The translations under genes were made by a program, and so were the position numbers. The notes below the pieces were generated by a model. It saw only the letters and a list, made by a program, of their open reading frames with translations, was not told the DNA's origin and did not search any database. From Calliopsis andreniformis (Eukaryota; Arthropoda; Insecta; Hymenoptera; Andrenidae): 64,000 nucleotides of DNA. Numbering within the stretch: the stretch's first letter is position 1; each line of letters starts with the position of its first letter. This document shows positions 1 to 12,615 of this stretch, one piece after another. The DNA lies in NCBI RefSeq assembly GCF_051401765.1, contig NC_135068.1, positions 992,001-1,056,000 of the forward strand, written 5' to 3'.

Positions 1-3000
1 TTTTATGCTTTTAACGTTGACAGCTAAGGCCCTAACTATTCGATGCGGTGGAGCAACGCCCTAGAGTAAAGCCAATGTCGCCCGAAACGTAGAAATTACC
101 ATTACTCTGACACTGGTTGCAATTATTCCTGTTATACGATGGAAAAGATTTTATATTGTTACTGTATTTTATGCTTCTGGCGTTGACTTCTAAGGCACCA
201 GCTATTCGATCTGGTGAAGCGTCGCCATAGGGTGAAGACCAGGATGTCCGGAACGTAGAAATGACCATTAGTTTCACACTGGTTGCAATTATTCCTTTTA
301 TACGATGGAAAAACTGTTGAATTTTTATTGCATTTTATGCTTCAGGCATTGACATCTGAGGCCCGAGCTATTCGATCTTGTGAAGCATAGCCCTAGAGTG
401 AAGCCTAGGTCGCCCGAAACGTAGAAATGACCATTACTCTGACACTGGTTGCACTTACCCCTGTTATACGATGGAAAAACTGTTGTATTTTAATTGTATT
501 TTATGTTTCTGGCTTTGACACCTAAGGCCCTAACTATTCGATGTGGTGGAGCAACGCCCTATAGTGAAGACTAGGTTGCCCGGATCGTAGAAATGACCAT
601 TACTTTCATACTGGTTGCAATTATTCTGTTTATACGATGGAAAAACTGTTGTATTTATGTTGTATTTTATGCTTCTGGCGTTGACTTCTAAGACCCGAGC
701 TGTACGATCTTGTGAAACATCGCCCTAAAGTGAAGCCAATGTCTCCCGAAACGTAGAAATAACCATTACTTTCACACTGGTTGCAGTTATTCGCTTTATA
801 CGATGGAAAAACTGTTGTACCTATATTGTATTTTATGATTCTGGCGTTGACACATAAGGCCCTAACTATTCGATGCGGAGGAGCAACGCCCTAGAGTGAA
901 GCCTAGGCTGCCCGGAACGTAGAAATAACCATTAACTTCACACTGGTTGCAATTACTCCTGTTAGACAATGAAAAAACTGTTGTTTTTTTATTGTATTTT
1001 ATGCTCCTGGCGTTGACTTCTAAGGCCCCAGCTACTCCCTTTGGTGGAGCAACGAGCTAGAGTGAAGCCTTGGTTGCCCGGAACGTAGAAATGAACATTA
1101 CTTTCACACTGGTTGCAATTATTCCTTTCTAACGATGGAAAAACTGTTGAACTTTTATTGTAATCTATGCTTATGGACTTGACTTCTAAGGCCCTAACTA
1201 TTCGATGTGGTGGAGCAACGCCCTATAGTGAAACCTAGGTTGCCCGGAACGTAGAAATAACCATTAATTTCACACTGGTTGCAATTACTCCTGTTGGACA
1301 ATGGAATACTGTTGTATTTTTATTGTATTTTATGCTTCTGTCGTTGACTTCTGAGGCCCGAGCTAATCGATCGAGTGAAACATCGCGCTAGAGTGAAGCC
1401 TCGGGGGCCCGGAATGTAGAAATGACCATTACTTTCACACTGGTTGCATTTATTCCTTTTATACGATGGAAAAACTGTTGTATTTATATTGTATTTTATG
1501 CTTTTGGCGTTGACAGCTAAGGCCCTAACTATTCGATACGGAGGAGCAACGCCCTAGAGTGAAGCCTAGGTTGCCCGGAACGTAGAAATAACCATTAATT
1601 TCACACTGGTTGCAATTATTCCTTTTATACGATGGAAAATCTGTTGTATTTATATTGTATTTTATGCTTCTGGCGTTGACACATAAGGCCCTAACTATTC
1701 CATGTGATGGAGCAACGCCCTCGAGTGAAGCCTTGGTTGCCCGGAACGTAGAAATAACCATCAATTTCACACTGGCAGCAATTACTCCTGTTATACAATG
1801 GAAAAACTGTTGTATTTTTATTGTATTTTATGCTTCTGGCGTTGACACATAAGGCCCTAACTATTCCATGTGATGGAGCAACGCCCCAGAGTGAAGCCTA
1901 GGTCGCCCGAAACGTTGAAATGACCATTACTTTCACACTGGTTGCAATTATTCCTTTTATACGATGGAAAAACTGTTGTAGTTATATTGTATTTTATGCT
2001 TCTGGCGTTGACACATAAGGCCCTAACTATTCCATGTGATGGAGCGACGACCTATAGTGAAGCCTAGGTTGCCCGGAACGTAGAAATGAACATTACTTTC
2101 ACTCTAGTTGCAATTATTCCTTTCATATGATGGAAAAACTACTGTATTTATATTGTATTTTATGCTTCTGGTGCTGACCTCTAAGGCCCTAACTCTACGA
2201 TCTGGTGGAGCAACGCCCTAGAGTGAAGCCTAGGTTGCTCGGAACGTAGAAATAACCATTAATTTCACACTGGTTTCAATTACTCCTGTTATGCAATGGA
2301 AAAACTGTTGTATTTTTATTGTATTTTATGCTTCTGGCGTTGACATCTAAGGCCCTAACAATTCGATGTGGTGGAGCAACGCCCTAGTGTGAAGCCTAGG
2401 TCGCCCGAAACGTAGAAATGACCATTACTTTCACACTGGTTGCAATTATTCCTTTTATACGATGGAAAAGCTGTTGTATTTTTATTGTATTTTATGCTTC
2501 TGGCGTTGACACATAAGGCCCTAACTATTCCATGTGATGGAGCAACGCCCTAGAGTGAAGCCTAGGTTGCCCGAAGCGTAGAAATGACAATTACTTTCAC
2601 ACTGGTTGCAATTATTCCGTCTATACGATGGAAAAGCTGTTGTATTTATATTGCATTTTATGCTTCTGGCGTTGACATCTAAGGCCCTAACAATTCGATA
2701 TTGTGGTGCAACGCCCTGGTGTGAGTCCTAGCTTGCACGGAACGTGGAAATGACAATTACTTTGACTTCCGTTGCATCTGCCCCTGTCATACGTCCGCAA
2801 ACCGGTTGTATTTATTTTCTATTTTAATCTTGTGGCGATGTCTTCTAAGGTCTAAACTGATCCACCTGGTGCAGCAACGCCCTAGAGTGAAGCCTAGGTT
2901 GCCCGCACGTAGAAATGACGATTACTTTCGCACTGGTTGCAATTATTCCTTTTATACGATGGGAAATCTGTTGTATTTATATCGTATTTTATGCTTCAGG

Positions 3001-4812
3001 CGTTTACTCCTAAGGACCTGACTATTCGATTTGGTGGAGCAACGCCCTAGAGTGAAGCCTAGGTTGCCCGGAACATAGAAATAACCATTAATTTCACACT
3101 GGTTGCAATTACTCCTGTTATACAATGGAAAAACTGTTGTATTTTTATTGTATTTTATGCTCCTGGCGTTGACTTCTAAGGCCCGATCTATTCGATTTGG
3201 TGGAGCAACGAGCTAGGGTGAAGTCTTGGTTGCTCGGAACGTAGAAATGAACATTACTTTCACAGTGGTTGCAATTATTTCTATTATACGATGGAAAAAA
3301 TGTTGTATTTTTATTGTAATTTATGCTTCTGTTGTTGACTTCTAAGGCCCGAGCTAATCGATCGAGTGAAGCATCGCCCTAGAGTGAAGACTTGGAGGCC
3401 CGAAACGTAGAAATGACCATTACTTTCACACTGGTTGCAATTATTCCTTTTAAACGATGGAAAAACTGTTGAATTTTTGTTGTATTTTATGCTCCTGGCG
3501 TTGACTTCTAAGGCCCGTGATGTTCGATCTGGTGAAGCATCACCCTAGAGTGAAGCCTATGTTGCCGGAACGTAGAAATGACATTACTCTTACACTGGTT
3601 GCAATTATTCCTTTTATACGATGGAAAAACTGCTGTATTTATATTGTATTTTATGCTTCTGTCGTTGACTTGTAAGTCCCGATCTATTCGATCTTGTGAA
3701 GCATCGACCTAGAGTGAAGCCTAGGCCGCCCGAAACGTAGAAATGACCATTACTTTTTACACTGGTTGCAATTATTCGTTTTATACGATGGAAAAACTGT
3801 TGTACATATATTGTATTTTATGATTCTGGCGTTGACACATAAGGCCCTAACTATTCGATGTGATGGAGCAATGCCCTAGAGTGAAGCCTAGGTTGCCCGG
3901 TACGTAGAAATGATCATTACTTTCACACTGGTTGCAATTACTCCTGTTAGGCAATGGAAAAACTGTTGTATCTTTATTGTAGTTTATGCTTCTGTCGTTG
4001 ACCTCTAAGGCCCGAGCTATTCGATCAGGTGCATCAACGCCCTACAGTGAAACCTATGTTGTCCGGAACGTAGAAATAACCATTACTATCATACTTGTTG
4101 CAATTATTCCGTCTATACGATGGAAAAACTGTTGTCTTTATATTGACTTTAATGCTTCCGGCGTTGACATCTAAGCCCGTAACAATTCGATGTGGTTTAG
4201 CAACGCCCTAGAGTGAAGCCTAGGTTACCCGGAACGTAGAAATAACCATTAATTTCACACTGGTTGCAATTACTCCTGTTAGACAATGGAAAACCTGTTG
4301 TATTTTTATTGTATTTTATGCTCCTGGCGTTGACTTCTAAGGACCGTGCTATTCGATTTGGTGGAGCAACGAGCTAGAGTGAAGCCTAGGTTGCTCGGAA
4401 CGTAGAAATGAACATTACTTTCACACTGGTTGCAATTATTTTTATTATACGATGGAAAAACTGTTGTATTTTTATTGTATTTTATGCTTCTGGTGTTGAG
4501 TTCCTAGGCCCGAGCTATTCGATTTCGTGCAGCAGCGCCCTAGAGTGAAACCTAGGTTTCCCGGGACGTAGAAATACCCATTAATTTCACACTGGTTGCA
4601 ATTACTCCTGTTATACGATGGAAAAACTGTTGAATTTTTATTGTAATTTATGCTTCTGTCGGTGACTTCTGAGGCCCGAGCTAATCGATCGAGTGAAGCA
4701 TCGCCCTAGAGTGAAGCATTGGATGCCAGAAACGTAGAAATGACAATTACTTTCACACTGGTTGCAATTATTCCTTTTATACGATGGAAAAACTGTTGTA
4801 TTTATATTGTAT
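1..4812 (+). repeat. HOR unit A, 29-mer
   Basis: The sequence from base 1 (a monomer starting TTTTATGCTTTTAACG) returns at 4813, 10457, 16761 and 23065, which defines unit starts. Unit A is 29 monomers long. It aligns with unit B at an offset of 10,456 bp up to about 1,826, then at 10,788 bp after a 2-mer absent from A, then at 11,948 bp after a 7-mer that is single in A. It carries private bases relative to B, C and D: TGTATTTTATGC where they have TGTATCTTATGC near 680, and CTAAAGTG where they have CTAATGTG near 725. It therefore looks like a related but separate lineage, possibly close to the ancestral form. It contains one strongly divergent monomer near 2700-2880. Confidence 0.85.
2700..2880 (+). 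repeat. Divergent monomer class, copy in unit A
   Basis: This stretch keeps the 166-bp phase and landmark order but departs strongly from P and Q. It reads ACTTCCGTTGCATCTGCCCC in place of the usual CACACTGGTTGCAATT region, then CATACGTCCGCAAACCGG, TATTTTCTATTTTAATCTTG and GATGTCTTCTAAGGTC. Equivalent copies lie at 8674-8854, 13488-13668, 19792-19972 and 26096-26276, one in each HOR unit, so it marks the unit as a fixed member. It may be an old monomer lineage retained inside the HOR. Confidence 0.8.
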
Positions 4813-6426
4813 TTTATGCTTTTAACGTTGACAGCTAAGGCCCTAACTATTCGATGCGGTGGAGCAACGCCCTAGAGTAAAGCCAATGTCGCCCGAAACG
4901 TAGAAATTACCATTACTCTGACACTGGTTGCAATTATTCCTGTTATACGATGGAAAAGATTTTATATTGTTACTGTATTTTATGCTTCTGGCGTTGACTT
5001 CTAAGGCACCAGCTATTCGATCTGACGAAGCGTCGCCCTAGGGTGAAGACCAGGATGTCCGGAACGTAGAAATGACCATTAGTTTCACACTGGTTGCAAT
5101 TATTCCTTTTATACGATGGAAAAACTGTTGAATTTTTATTGCATTTTATGCTTCAGGCATTGACATCTGAGGCCCGAGCTATTCGATCTTGTGAAGCATA
5201 GCCCTAGAGTGAAGCCTAGGTTGCCCGGAACGTACAAATGACCATTACTTTCACTCTGGTTGCAATTATTCCTTTCATATGATGGAAAAACTGCTGTATT
5301 TATATTGTATTTTATGCTTCTGGTGCTGACCTCTAAGGCCCTAACTCTTCGATCTGGTGGAGCAACGCCCTAGAGTGAAGCCTAGGTTGCTCGGAACGTA
5401 GAAATAACCATTAATTTCACACTGGTTTCAATTACTCCTGTTATGCAATGGAAAAACTGTTGTATTGTTAATGTATTTTATGCTTCTGGCGTTGACTTCT
5501 AAGGCCCGAACTATTCGATCTGGTGGAGCAATGCCCTAGAGTGAAGCCTAGGTTGCTCGAAACGTGGAAATGACCATTAATTTCACACTGGTTGCAATTA
5601 CGCCTGTTATACAATGGAAAAACTGTTGTATCTATATTGTATTTTATGCTTCTGGCGATGACACCTAATGCCCTAAGTATTCGATGTGGTGGAGCAACGC
5701 CCTATAGTGAAGCCTAGGTTGGCCGGAACGTAGAAATGACCATTACTTTCACACTGGTTGCAATTATTTCTATTATACTATGGAAAAACTGTTGTACTTT
5801 TAATGTATCGTATGCTTCTGGCGTTGACCTCTAAGGCCCGAGCTATTTGATCCTGTGCAGCAACGCCCTAGTGTGAAGCCTAGGTTGCCTGGAACATAGA
5901 AATAACAATTAATTTCACCCTGATTGCAATTACTCCTGTTATACAATGGAAAAACGGTTGTATGTATATTGTATTTTATGCTTCCGGCGTTGACATCTAA
6001 GGCCCTAACAATTCGATGTGGTTTAGCAACGCCCTAGAGTGATGCCTAGGTTGCCCGGAACGTAGAAATGATCATTAGTTTCGCACTGGTTGCAATTATT
6101 TCTGTTATACGGTGGAAAAACTGTTGTATTTTTATTGTATTTTATGCTTCTGGTGTTGACTTCCAATGCCCGAGCTATTCGATTTCATGCAGCAGTGCCC
6201 TAGAGTGTAACGTAGGTTTCCCGGGACCTAGAAATACCCATTAATTTCACACTCGTTGCAATTACTCCTGTTATACGATGGAAAAACTGTTGAATTTTTA
6301 TTGTAATTTATGCTTCTGTCGGTGACTTCTGAGGCTCGAGCTAATCGATCGAGTGAAGCATCGCCCTAGAGTGAAGCTTTGGATGCCCGAAACGTAGAAA
6401 TGACCATTACTTTCACACTGGTTGCA

Positions 6427-7210
6427 ATTATTTCGTCTATACGATTGAAAAACTGTTGTCTTTATATTGTATTTTATGCATTCGGCTTTGACATCTAAGG
6501 CCCTAACAATTCGATGTGGTTTAGCAACGCCCTAGAGTGAAGCCTAGGTTGCCCGGAACGTAGAAATGATCATTAGTTTCACACTGGTTGCAATTACTCC
6601 TGTTATACGATGGAAAAACTGTTGTATTTTTATAGTATTTTATGCTTCTGGCGTTGACTTCTAAGGCCCGAGCTATTCGATGTGGTGGAGCAACGAGCTA
6701 GAGTGAAGCCTAGGTTGCCCGGAACGTAGAAATGAACATTACTTTCACACTGGCTGGAATTACTCCTGTTATACAATGGAAAAACTGTTGTATTTTTATT
6801 GTATTTTATGCTTCTGGCGTTGACTTCTAAGGTCCGAGCTATTCGATCTTGTGAAGCATCGCCCCAGAGTGAAGCCTAGGTCGCCCGAAACGTAGAAATT
6901 ACCATTACTTTCATACTGGTTGCAATTATTCCTTTTGTACGATGGACAAACTGTTGTCTTTATACTGTATTTTATGCTTTCGGCGTTGACATCTAAGGCC
7001 CTAACAATTCGATGTGGTTTGGCAACGCCCTAGAGTGAAGCCTAGGTTGCCCGGAACGTAGAAATGATCATTAGTTTCACACTGGTTGCAATTACTCCTG
7101 TTATACGATGGAAAAACTGTTGTATTTTTATAGTATTTTATGCTTCTGGCGTTGACTTCTAAGGCCCGAGCTATTCGATGTGGTGGAGCAACGAGCCAGA
7201 GTGAAGCCTA
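6427..7210 (+). repeat. Local 3-mer (498-bp) duplication in unit A'
   Basis: A monomer pair with GTCTTTATA, GACATCTAAGGCCCTAACAA, GATCATTAGTTTCACACTGG and the rare TTTTTATAGTATTTTATG occurs near 6,450-6,700 and again near 6,950-7,200. The TATAG landmark is at 6,631 and 7,129, exactly 498 bp apart. Small differences between the copies (ATGCATTCGGCTTTG against ATGCTTTCGGCGTTG; GTTTAGC against GTTTGGC) show that the duplication is not brand new. Confidence 0.75.
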
Positions 7211-8673
7211 GGTTGCCCGGAACGTAGAAATGACCATTACATTCACACTAGTTGCAATCATTTCTATTATACGATGGAAAAACTGTTGTACTTTTATTGT
7301 ATTTTATGCTTCTGGCGTTGACTTCTAAGGCCCGAGCTATTCGATCTTGTGAAGCATCGCCCTAGAGTGAAGCCAAGGTCGTCCGAAACGTAGAAATAAC
7401 CATTACTTTCACACTGGTTGCAATTATTCCTCTTATACGATGCAAAAACTGTTGTAGTTATATTGTATTTTATGCTTCTGGCGTTGACACCTAAGGCGCT
7501 AACTATTCGATGTGGTGGAGCAGCGCCCTAGAGTGAAGCCAAGGTTGCCCGGAACGTAGAAATAACCATTAATTTTACACTGGTTGCAATTACTCCTGTT
7601 ATAAAATGGAAAAGCTGTTGTAGTTATATTGTATTTTATGCTTCTGGCGTTGACACATAAGGCCCTAACTATTCCATGTGATGGAGCGACGCCCTATAGT
7701 GAAGCCTAGGTTGCCCGGAACGGAGAAATGACCATTACTTTCACTCTAGTTGCAATTATTACTTTCATATGATGGAAAAACTACTGTATTTATATTGTAT
7801 TTTATGCTTCTGGTGCTGACCTCTAAGGCCCTAACTCTACGATCTGGTGGAGAAACGCCCTAGAGTGAAGCCTAGGTTGCTCGGAACGTAGAAATAACCA
7901 TTAATTTCACACTGGTTTCAATTACTCCTGTTATGCAATGGAAAAACTGTTGTATTTTTATTGTATTTTATGCTTCTGGCGTTGACTTCTAAGGCCCGAA
8001 CTATTCGATGTGGTGGAGCAACGAGCTAGAGTGAAGCCTAGGTTGCCCGGAACGTAGAAATGACCATTACTTTCACGCTGGTTGCAATTATTCCTTTTAT
8101 ACGATGGAAAAACTGTTGTATTTATATTGTATTTTATGCTTCTGGCGTTGACACCTAAGGCCCTAAATATTCGATGTGGTGGATCAGCGCTCTAGAGTGA
8201 AGCCTAGGTTGCCCGGAACGTAGAAAACACCATTAATTTCACACTGGTTGCAACTACTCCTGTTATACAATGGAAAAACTGTTGTATTTTTATTGTATTT
8301 TATGCTTCTGGCATTGACTTCTAAGGCCCGAGCTATTCGATCTTGTGAAGCATCGCCCCAGAGTGAAGCCTAGGTCGCCCGAAACGTAGAAATGACCATT
8401 ACTTTCACACTGGTTGCAATTATTCCTTTTATACGATGGAAAAGCTGTTGTATTTTTATTGTATTTTATGCTTCTGGCGTTGACACATAAGGCCCTAACT
8501 ATTCCATGTGATGGAGCAACGCCCTAGAGTGAAGCCTAGGTTGCCCGAAGCGTAGAAATGACAATTACTTTCACACTGGTTGCAATTATTCCGTCTATAC
8601 GATGGAAAAGCTGTTGTATTTATATTGCATTTTATGCTTCTGGCGTTGACATCTAAGGCCCTAACAATTCGAT

Positions 8674-8854
8674 ATTGTGGTGCAACGCCCTGGTGTGAGT
8701 CCTAGCTTGCACGGAACGTGGAAATGACAATTACTTTGACTTCCGTTGCATCTGCCCCTGTCATACGTCCGCAAACCGGTTGTATTTATTTTCTATTTTA
8801 ATCTTGTGGCGATGTCTTCTAAGGTCTAAACTGATCCACCTGGTGCAGCAACGC
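8674..8854 (+). repeat. Divergent monomer class, copy in unit A'
   Basis: Same divergent monomer as in unit A, at an offset of 5,974 bp, with the same CGTCCGCAAACCGG and TTTTCTATTTTAATC blocks. In this unit it is followed closely by three further odd monomers that the other units lack. Confidence 0.75.
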
Positions 8855-8986
8855 CCTAGAGTGAAGCCTAGGTTGCCCGCACGTAGAAATGACGATTACT
8901 TTCGCACTGGTTGCAATTATTCCTTTTATACGATGGGAAATCTGTTGTATTTATATCGTATTTTATGCTTCAGGCGTTTACTCCTA

Positions 8987-9484
8987 AGGCCCTAACTATT
9001 CGATGTGGTAGAGCAACGCCCTAGAGAGAAGCTTAGCTTGCCCGGAGCGTAGAAATGACCATTACTTTGAAATCCGTTGCAACTGCTCCTGTCAGATGTT
9101 CGCAAACCTGTTGAATTTATTTTGTATTTTAATAATGTGGTGATGATTTCTAAGCCCCAAACTCATCAATCTGGTGAAGCAGCGCCCTTGGTTGAAGCCT
9201 AGGTTGCCCGGAACGTTGAAATGACCTTTACGTTCACACTCGTAGCAATTATTCCTCTTATACGATTGAAAATCTGCTGTAATTATATTGAATTTTATCG
9301 CTCTTGGCGTTTACTTCTAAGGCCCTAACTCTTCGATCTGGACGAGCAACACCGTAGAGTGAAGGGTAGTTTACCCGGAATGTAGAAATGGCCAGTACTT
9401 TCACACTGGTTGCAATTATTTCCATTTATACGATGGAAAGACTGTTGTATTTATATTGTGTTTTATACTTCTGGCGTTGACACC
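8987..9484 (+). repeat. Three additional divergent monomers, only in unit A'
   Basis: About 498 bp (three monomers) are inserted here relative to unit A. The first part resembles the divergent class (GATGTTCGCAAACCTG, TTTTGTATTTTAATAATG, GATGATTTCTAAGCCCC). The next has many private changes (GACGAGCAACACCGTAG, GGGTAGTTTACCCGG, TTTTATCGCTCTTGG). Nothing else in the window matches them closely. They keep the 166-bp phase, so they are diverged satellite and not foreign DNA. Confidence 0.75.
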
Positions 9485-12282
9485 TAAGGACCTGACTATT
9501 CGATTTGGTGGAGCAACGCCCTAGAGTGAAGCCTAGGTTGCCCGGAACATAGAAATAACCATTAATTTCACACTGGTTGCAATTACTCCTGTTATACAAT
9601 GGAAAAACTGTTGTATCGTTATTGTAGTTTATGCTTCTGTCGTTGACCTCTAAGGCCCGAGCTATTCGATCAGGTGCATCAACGCCCTACAGTGAAACCT
9701 ATGTTGTCCGGAACGTAGAAATAACCATTACTTTCATACTTGTTGCAATTATTCCGTCTATACGATGGAAAAACTGTTGTCTTTATATTGACTTTAATGC
9801 TTCCGGCGTTGACATCTAAGGCCGTAACAATTCGATGTGGTTTAGCAACGCCCTAGAGTGAAGCCTAGGTTGCCCGGAACGTAGAAATAACCATTAATTT
9901 CACACTGGTTGCAATTACTCCTGTTAGACAATGGAAAACCTGTTGTATTTTTATTGTATTTTATGCTCCTGGCGTTGACTTCTAAGGACCGTGCTATTCG
10001 ATTTGGTGGAGCAACGAGCTAGAGTGAAGCCTAGGTTGCTCGGAACGTAGAAATGAACATTACTTTCACACTGGTTGCAATTATTTTTATTATACGATGG
10101 AAAAACTGTTGTATTTTTATTGTATTTTATGCTTCTGGTGTTGAGTTCCTAGGCCCGAGCTATTCGATTTCGTGCAGCAGCGCCCTAGAGTGAAACCTAG
10201 GTTTCCCGGGACGTAGAAATACCCATTAATTTCACACTGGTTGCAATTACTCCTGTTATACGATGGAAAAACTGTTGAATTTTTATTGTAATTTATGCTT
10301 CTGTCGGTGACTTCTGAGGCCCGAGCTAATCGATCGAGTGAAGCATCGCCCTAGAGTGAAGCATTGGATGCCAGAAACGTAGAAATGACAATTACTTTCA
10401 CACTGGTTGCAATTATTCCTTTTATACGATGGAAAAACTGTTGTATTTATATTGTATTTTATGCTTTTAACGTTGACAGCTAAGGCCCTAACTATTCGAT
10501 GCGGTGGAGCAACGCCCTAGAGTAAAGCCAATGTCGCCCGAAACGTAGAAATTACCATTACTCTGACACTGGTTGCAATTATTCCTGTTATACGATGGAA
10601 AAGATTTTATATTGTTACTGTATTTTATGCTTCTGGCGTTGACTTCTAAGGCACCAGCTATTCGATCTGGTGAAGCGTCGCCATAGGGTGAAGACCAGGA
10701 TGTCCGGAACGTAGAAATGACCATTAGTTTCACACTGGTTGCAATTATTCCTTTTATACGATGGAAAAACTGTTGAATTTTTATTGCATTTTATGCTTCA
10801 GGCATTGACATCTGAGGCCCGAGCTATTCGATCTTGTGAAGCATAGCCCTAGAGTGAAGCCTAGGTCGCCCGAAACGTAGAAATGACCATTACTCTGACA
10901 CTGGTTGCACTTACCCCTGTTATACGATGGAAAAACTGTTGTATTTTAATTGTATTTTATGTTTCTGGCTTTGACACCTAAGGCCCTAACTATTCGATGT
11001 GGTGGAGCAACGCCCTATAGTGAAGACTAGGTTGCCCGGATCGTAGAAATGACCATTACTTTCATACTGGTTGCAATTATTCTGTTTATACGATGGAAAA
11101 ACTGTTGTATTTATGTTGTATCTTATGCTTCTGGCGTTGACTTCTAAGACCCGAGCTGTACGATCTTGTGAAACATCGCCCTAATGTGAAGCCAATGTCT
11201 CCCGAAACGTAGAAATAACCATTACTTTCACACTGGTTGCAGTTATTCGCTTTATACGATGGAAAAACTGTTGTACCTATATTGTATTTTATGATTCTGG
11301 CGTTGACACATAAGGCCCTAACTATTCGATGCGGAGGAGCAACGCCCTAGAGTGAAGCCTAGGCTGCCCGGAACGTAGAAATAACCATTAACTTCACACT
11401 GGTTGCAATTACTCCTGTTAGACAATGAAAAAACTGTTGTTTTTTTATTGTATTTTATGCTCCTGGCGTTGACTTCTAAGGCCCCAGCTACTCCCTTTGG
11501 TGGAGCAACGAGCTAGAGTGAAGCCTTGGTTGCCCGGAACGTAGAAATGAACATTACTTTCACACTGGTTGCAATTATTCCTTTCTAACGATGGAAAAAC
11601 TGTTGAACTTTTATTGTAATCTATGCTTATGGACTTGACTTCTAAGGCCCTAACTATTCGATGTGGTGGAGCAACGCCCTATAGTGAAACCTAGGTTGCC
11701 CGGAACGTAGAAATAACCATTAATTTCACACTGGTTGCAATTACTCCTGTTGGACAATGGAATACTGTTGTATTTTTATTGTATTTTATGCTTCTGTCGT
11801 TGACTTCTGAGGCCCGAGCTAATCGATCGAGTGAAACATCGCGCTAGAGTGAAGCCTTGGGGGCCCGGAATGTAGAAATGACCATTACTTTCACACTGGT
11901 TGCATTTATTCCTTTTATACGATGGAAAAACTGTTGTATTTATATTGTATTTTATGCTTTTGGCGTTGACAGCTAAGGCCCTAACTATTCGATACGGAGG
12001 AGCAACGCCCTAGAGTGAAGCCTAGGTTGCCCGGAACGTAGAAATAACCATTAATTTCACACTGGTTGCAATTATTCCTTTTATACGATGGAAAATCTGT
12101 TGTATTTATATTGTATTTTATGCTTCTGGCGTTGACACATAAGGCCCTAACTATTCCATGTGATGGAGCAACGCCCTCGAGTGAAGCCTTGGTTGCCCGG
12201 AACGTAGAAATAACCATCAATTTCACACTGGCAGCAATTACTCCTGTTATACAATGGAAAAACTGTTGTATTTTTATTGTAT

Positions 12283-12615
12283 TTTATGGTTCTGGAGTTG
12301 ACTTCTAAGGCCCGAGCTATTCGATCTTGTGAAGCATCGCCCCAGAGTGAAGCCTAGGACGCCCGAAACGTAGAAATGGCCATTACTTTCACAGTGGTTG
12401 CAATTATTCCTTTTATACGATGGAAAAGCTGTTGTATTTTTATTGTATTTTATGCTTCTGGCGTTGACACCTAAGGCCCTAACTATTCGATATGGTGGAG
12501 CAACGCCCTAGAGTGAAGCGTAGGTTGCCCGGAACGTAGAAATAACCATTAATTTCACACTGGTTGCAGTTACTCCTTTTATACAATGGAAAAGCTGTTG
12601 TATTTTTATTGTATT
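12283..12615 (+). repeat. Extra 2-mer of the 38-mer HOR, copy in unit B
   Basis: Two monomers that unit A lacks at its position 1,826. The first has GGTTCTGGAGTTGAC and CCTAGGACGCCCG. The second has CGATATGGTGGAGC and GAAGCGTAGG. After them the A order resumes at the monomer with ATTCCATGTGATGG and AACGTTGAAATG. The insertion changes the A-to-B offset by exactly 332 bp. The same pair is at about 18,587-18,919 in C and 24,891-25,223 in D. Confidence 0.8.

Larger units (their letters stand above)
4813..10456 (+). repeat. HOR unit A', rearranged 34-mer
   Basis: The unit opens like A for about 400 bp, then switches near 5,220. From 5,220 to about 7,615 the monomers follow a different order, with internal echoes such as the TGGTGCTGACCTCT monomer near 5,318 and again near 7,810 (15 monomers apart). 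From about 7,621 it rejoins A at an offset of 5,641 bp. It then gains two monomers (offset 5,974), gains three divergent monomers at 8987-9484, and loses five monomers that A holds at about 3165-3965. It ends exactly at the next unit start. It shares the TATCGTTATTG variant near 9,615 with the second 7-mer copy of B, so it has exchanged sequence with the 38-mer lineage. Confidence 0.75.

Noticed and set aside
1610..1852. Recurring 60-80 codon plus-strand frames with hydrophobic stretches
   Set aside because: They repeat at HOR spacing (for example 1610, 12066, 18370, 24674) because the DNA repeats. The opposite strand is open at the same place, which is typical of non-coding satellite.
8987..9484. 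Transposon or foreign insertion in unit A'
   Set aside because: The stretch keeps the 166-bp landmarks and phase. There are no terminal repeats or target-site duplications, so it is diverged satellite.
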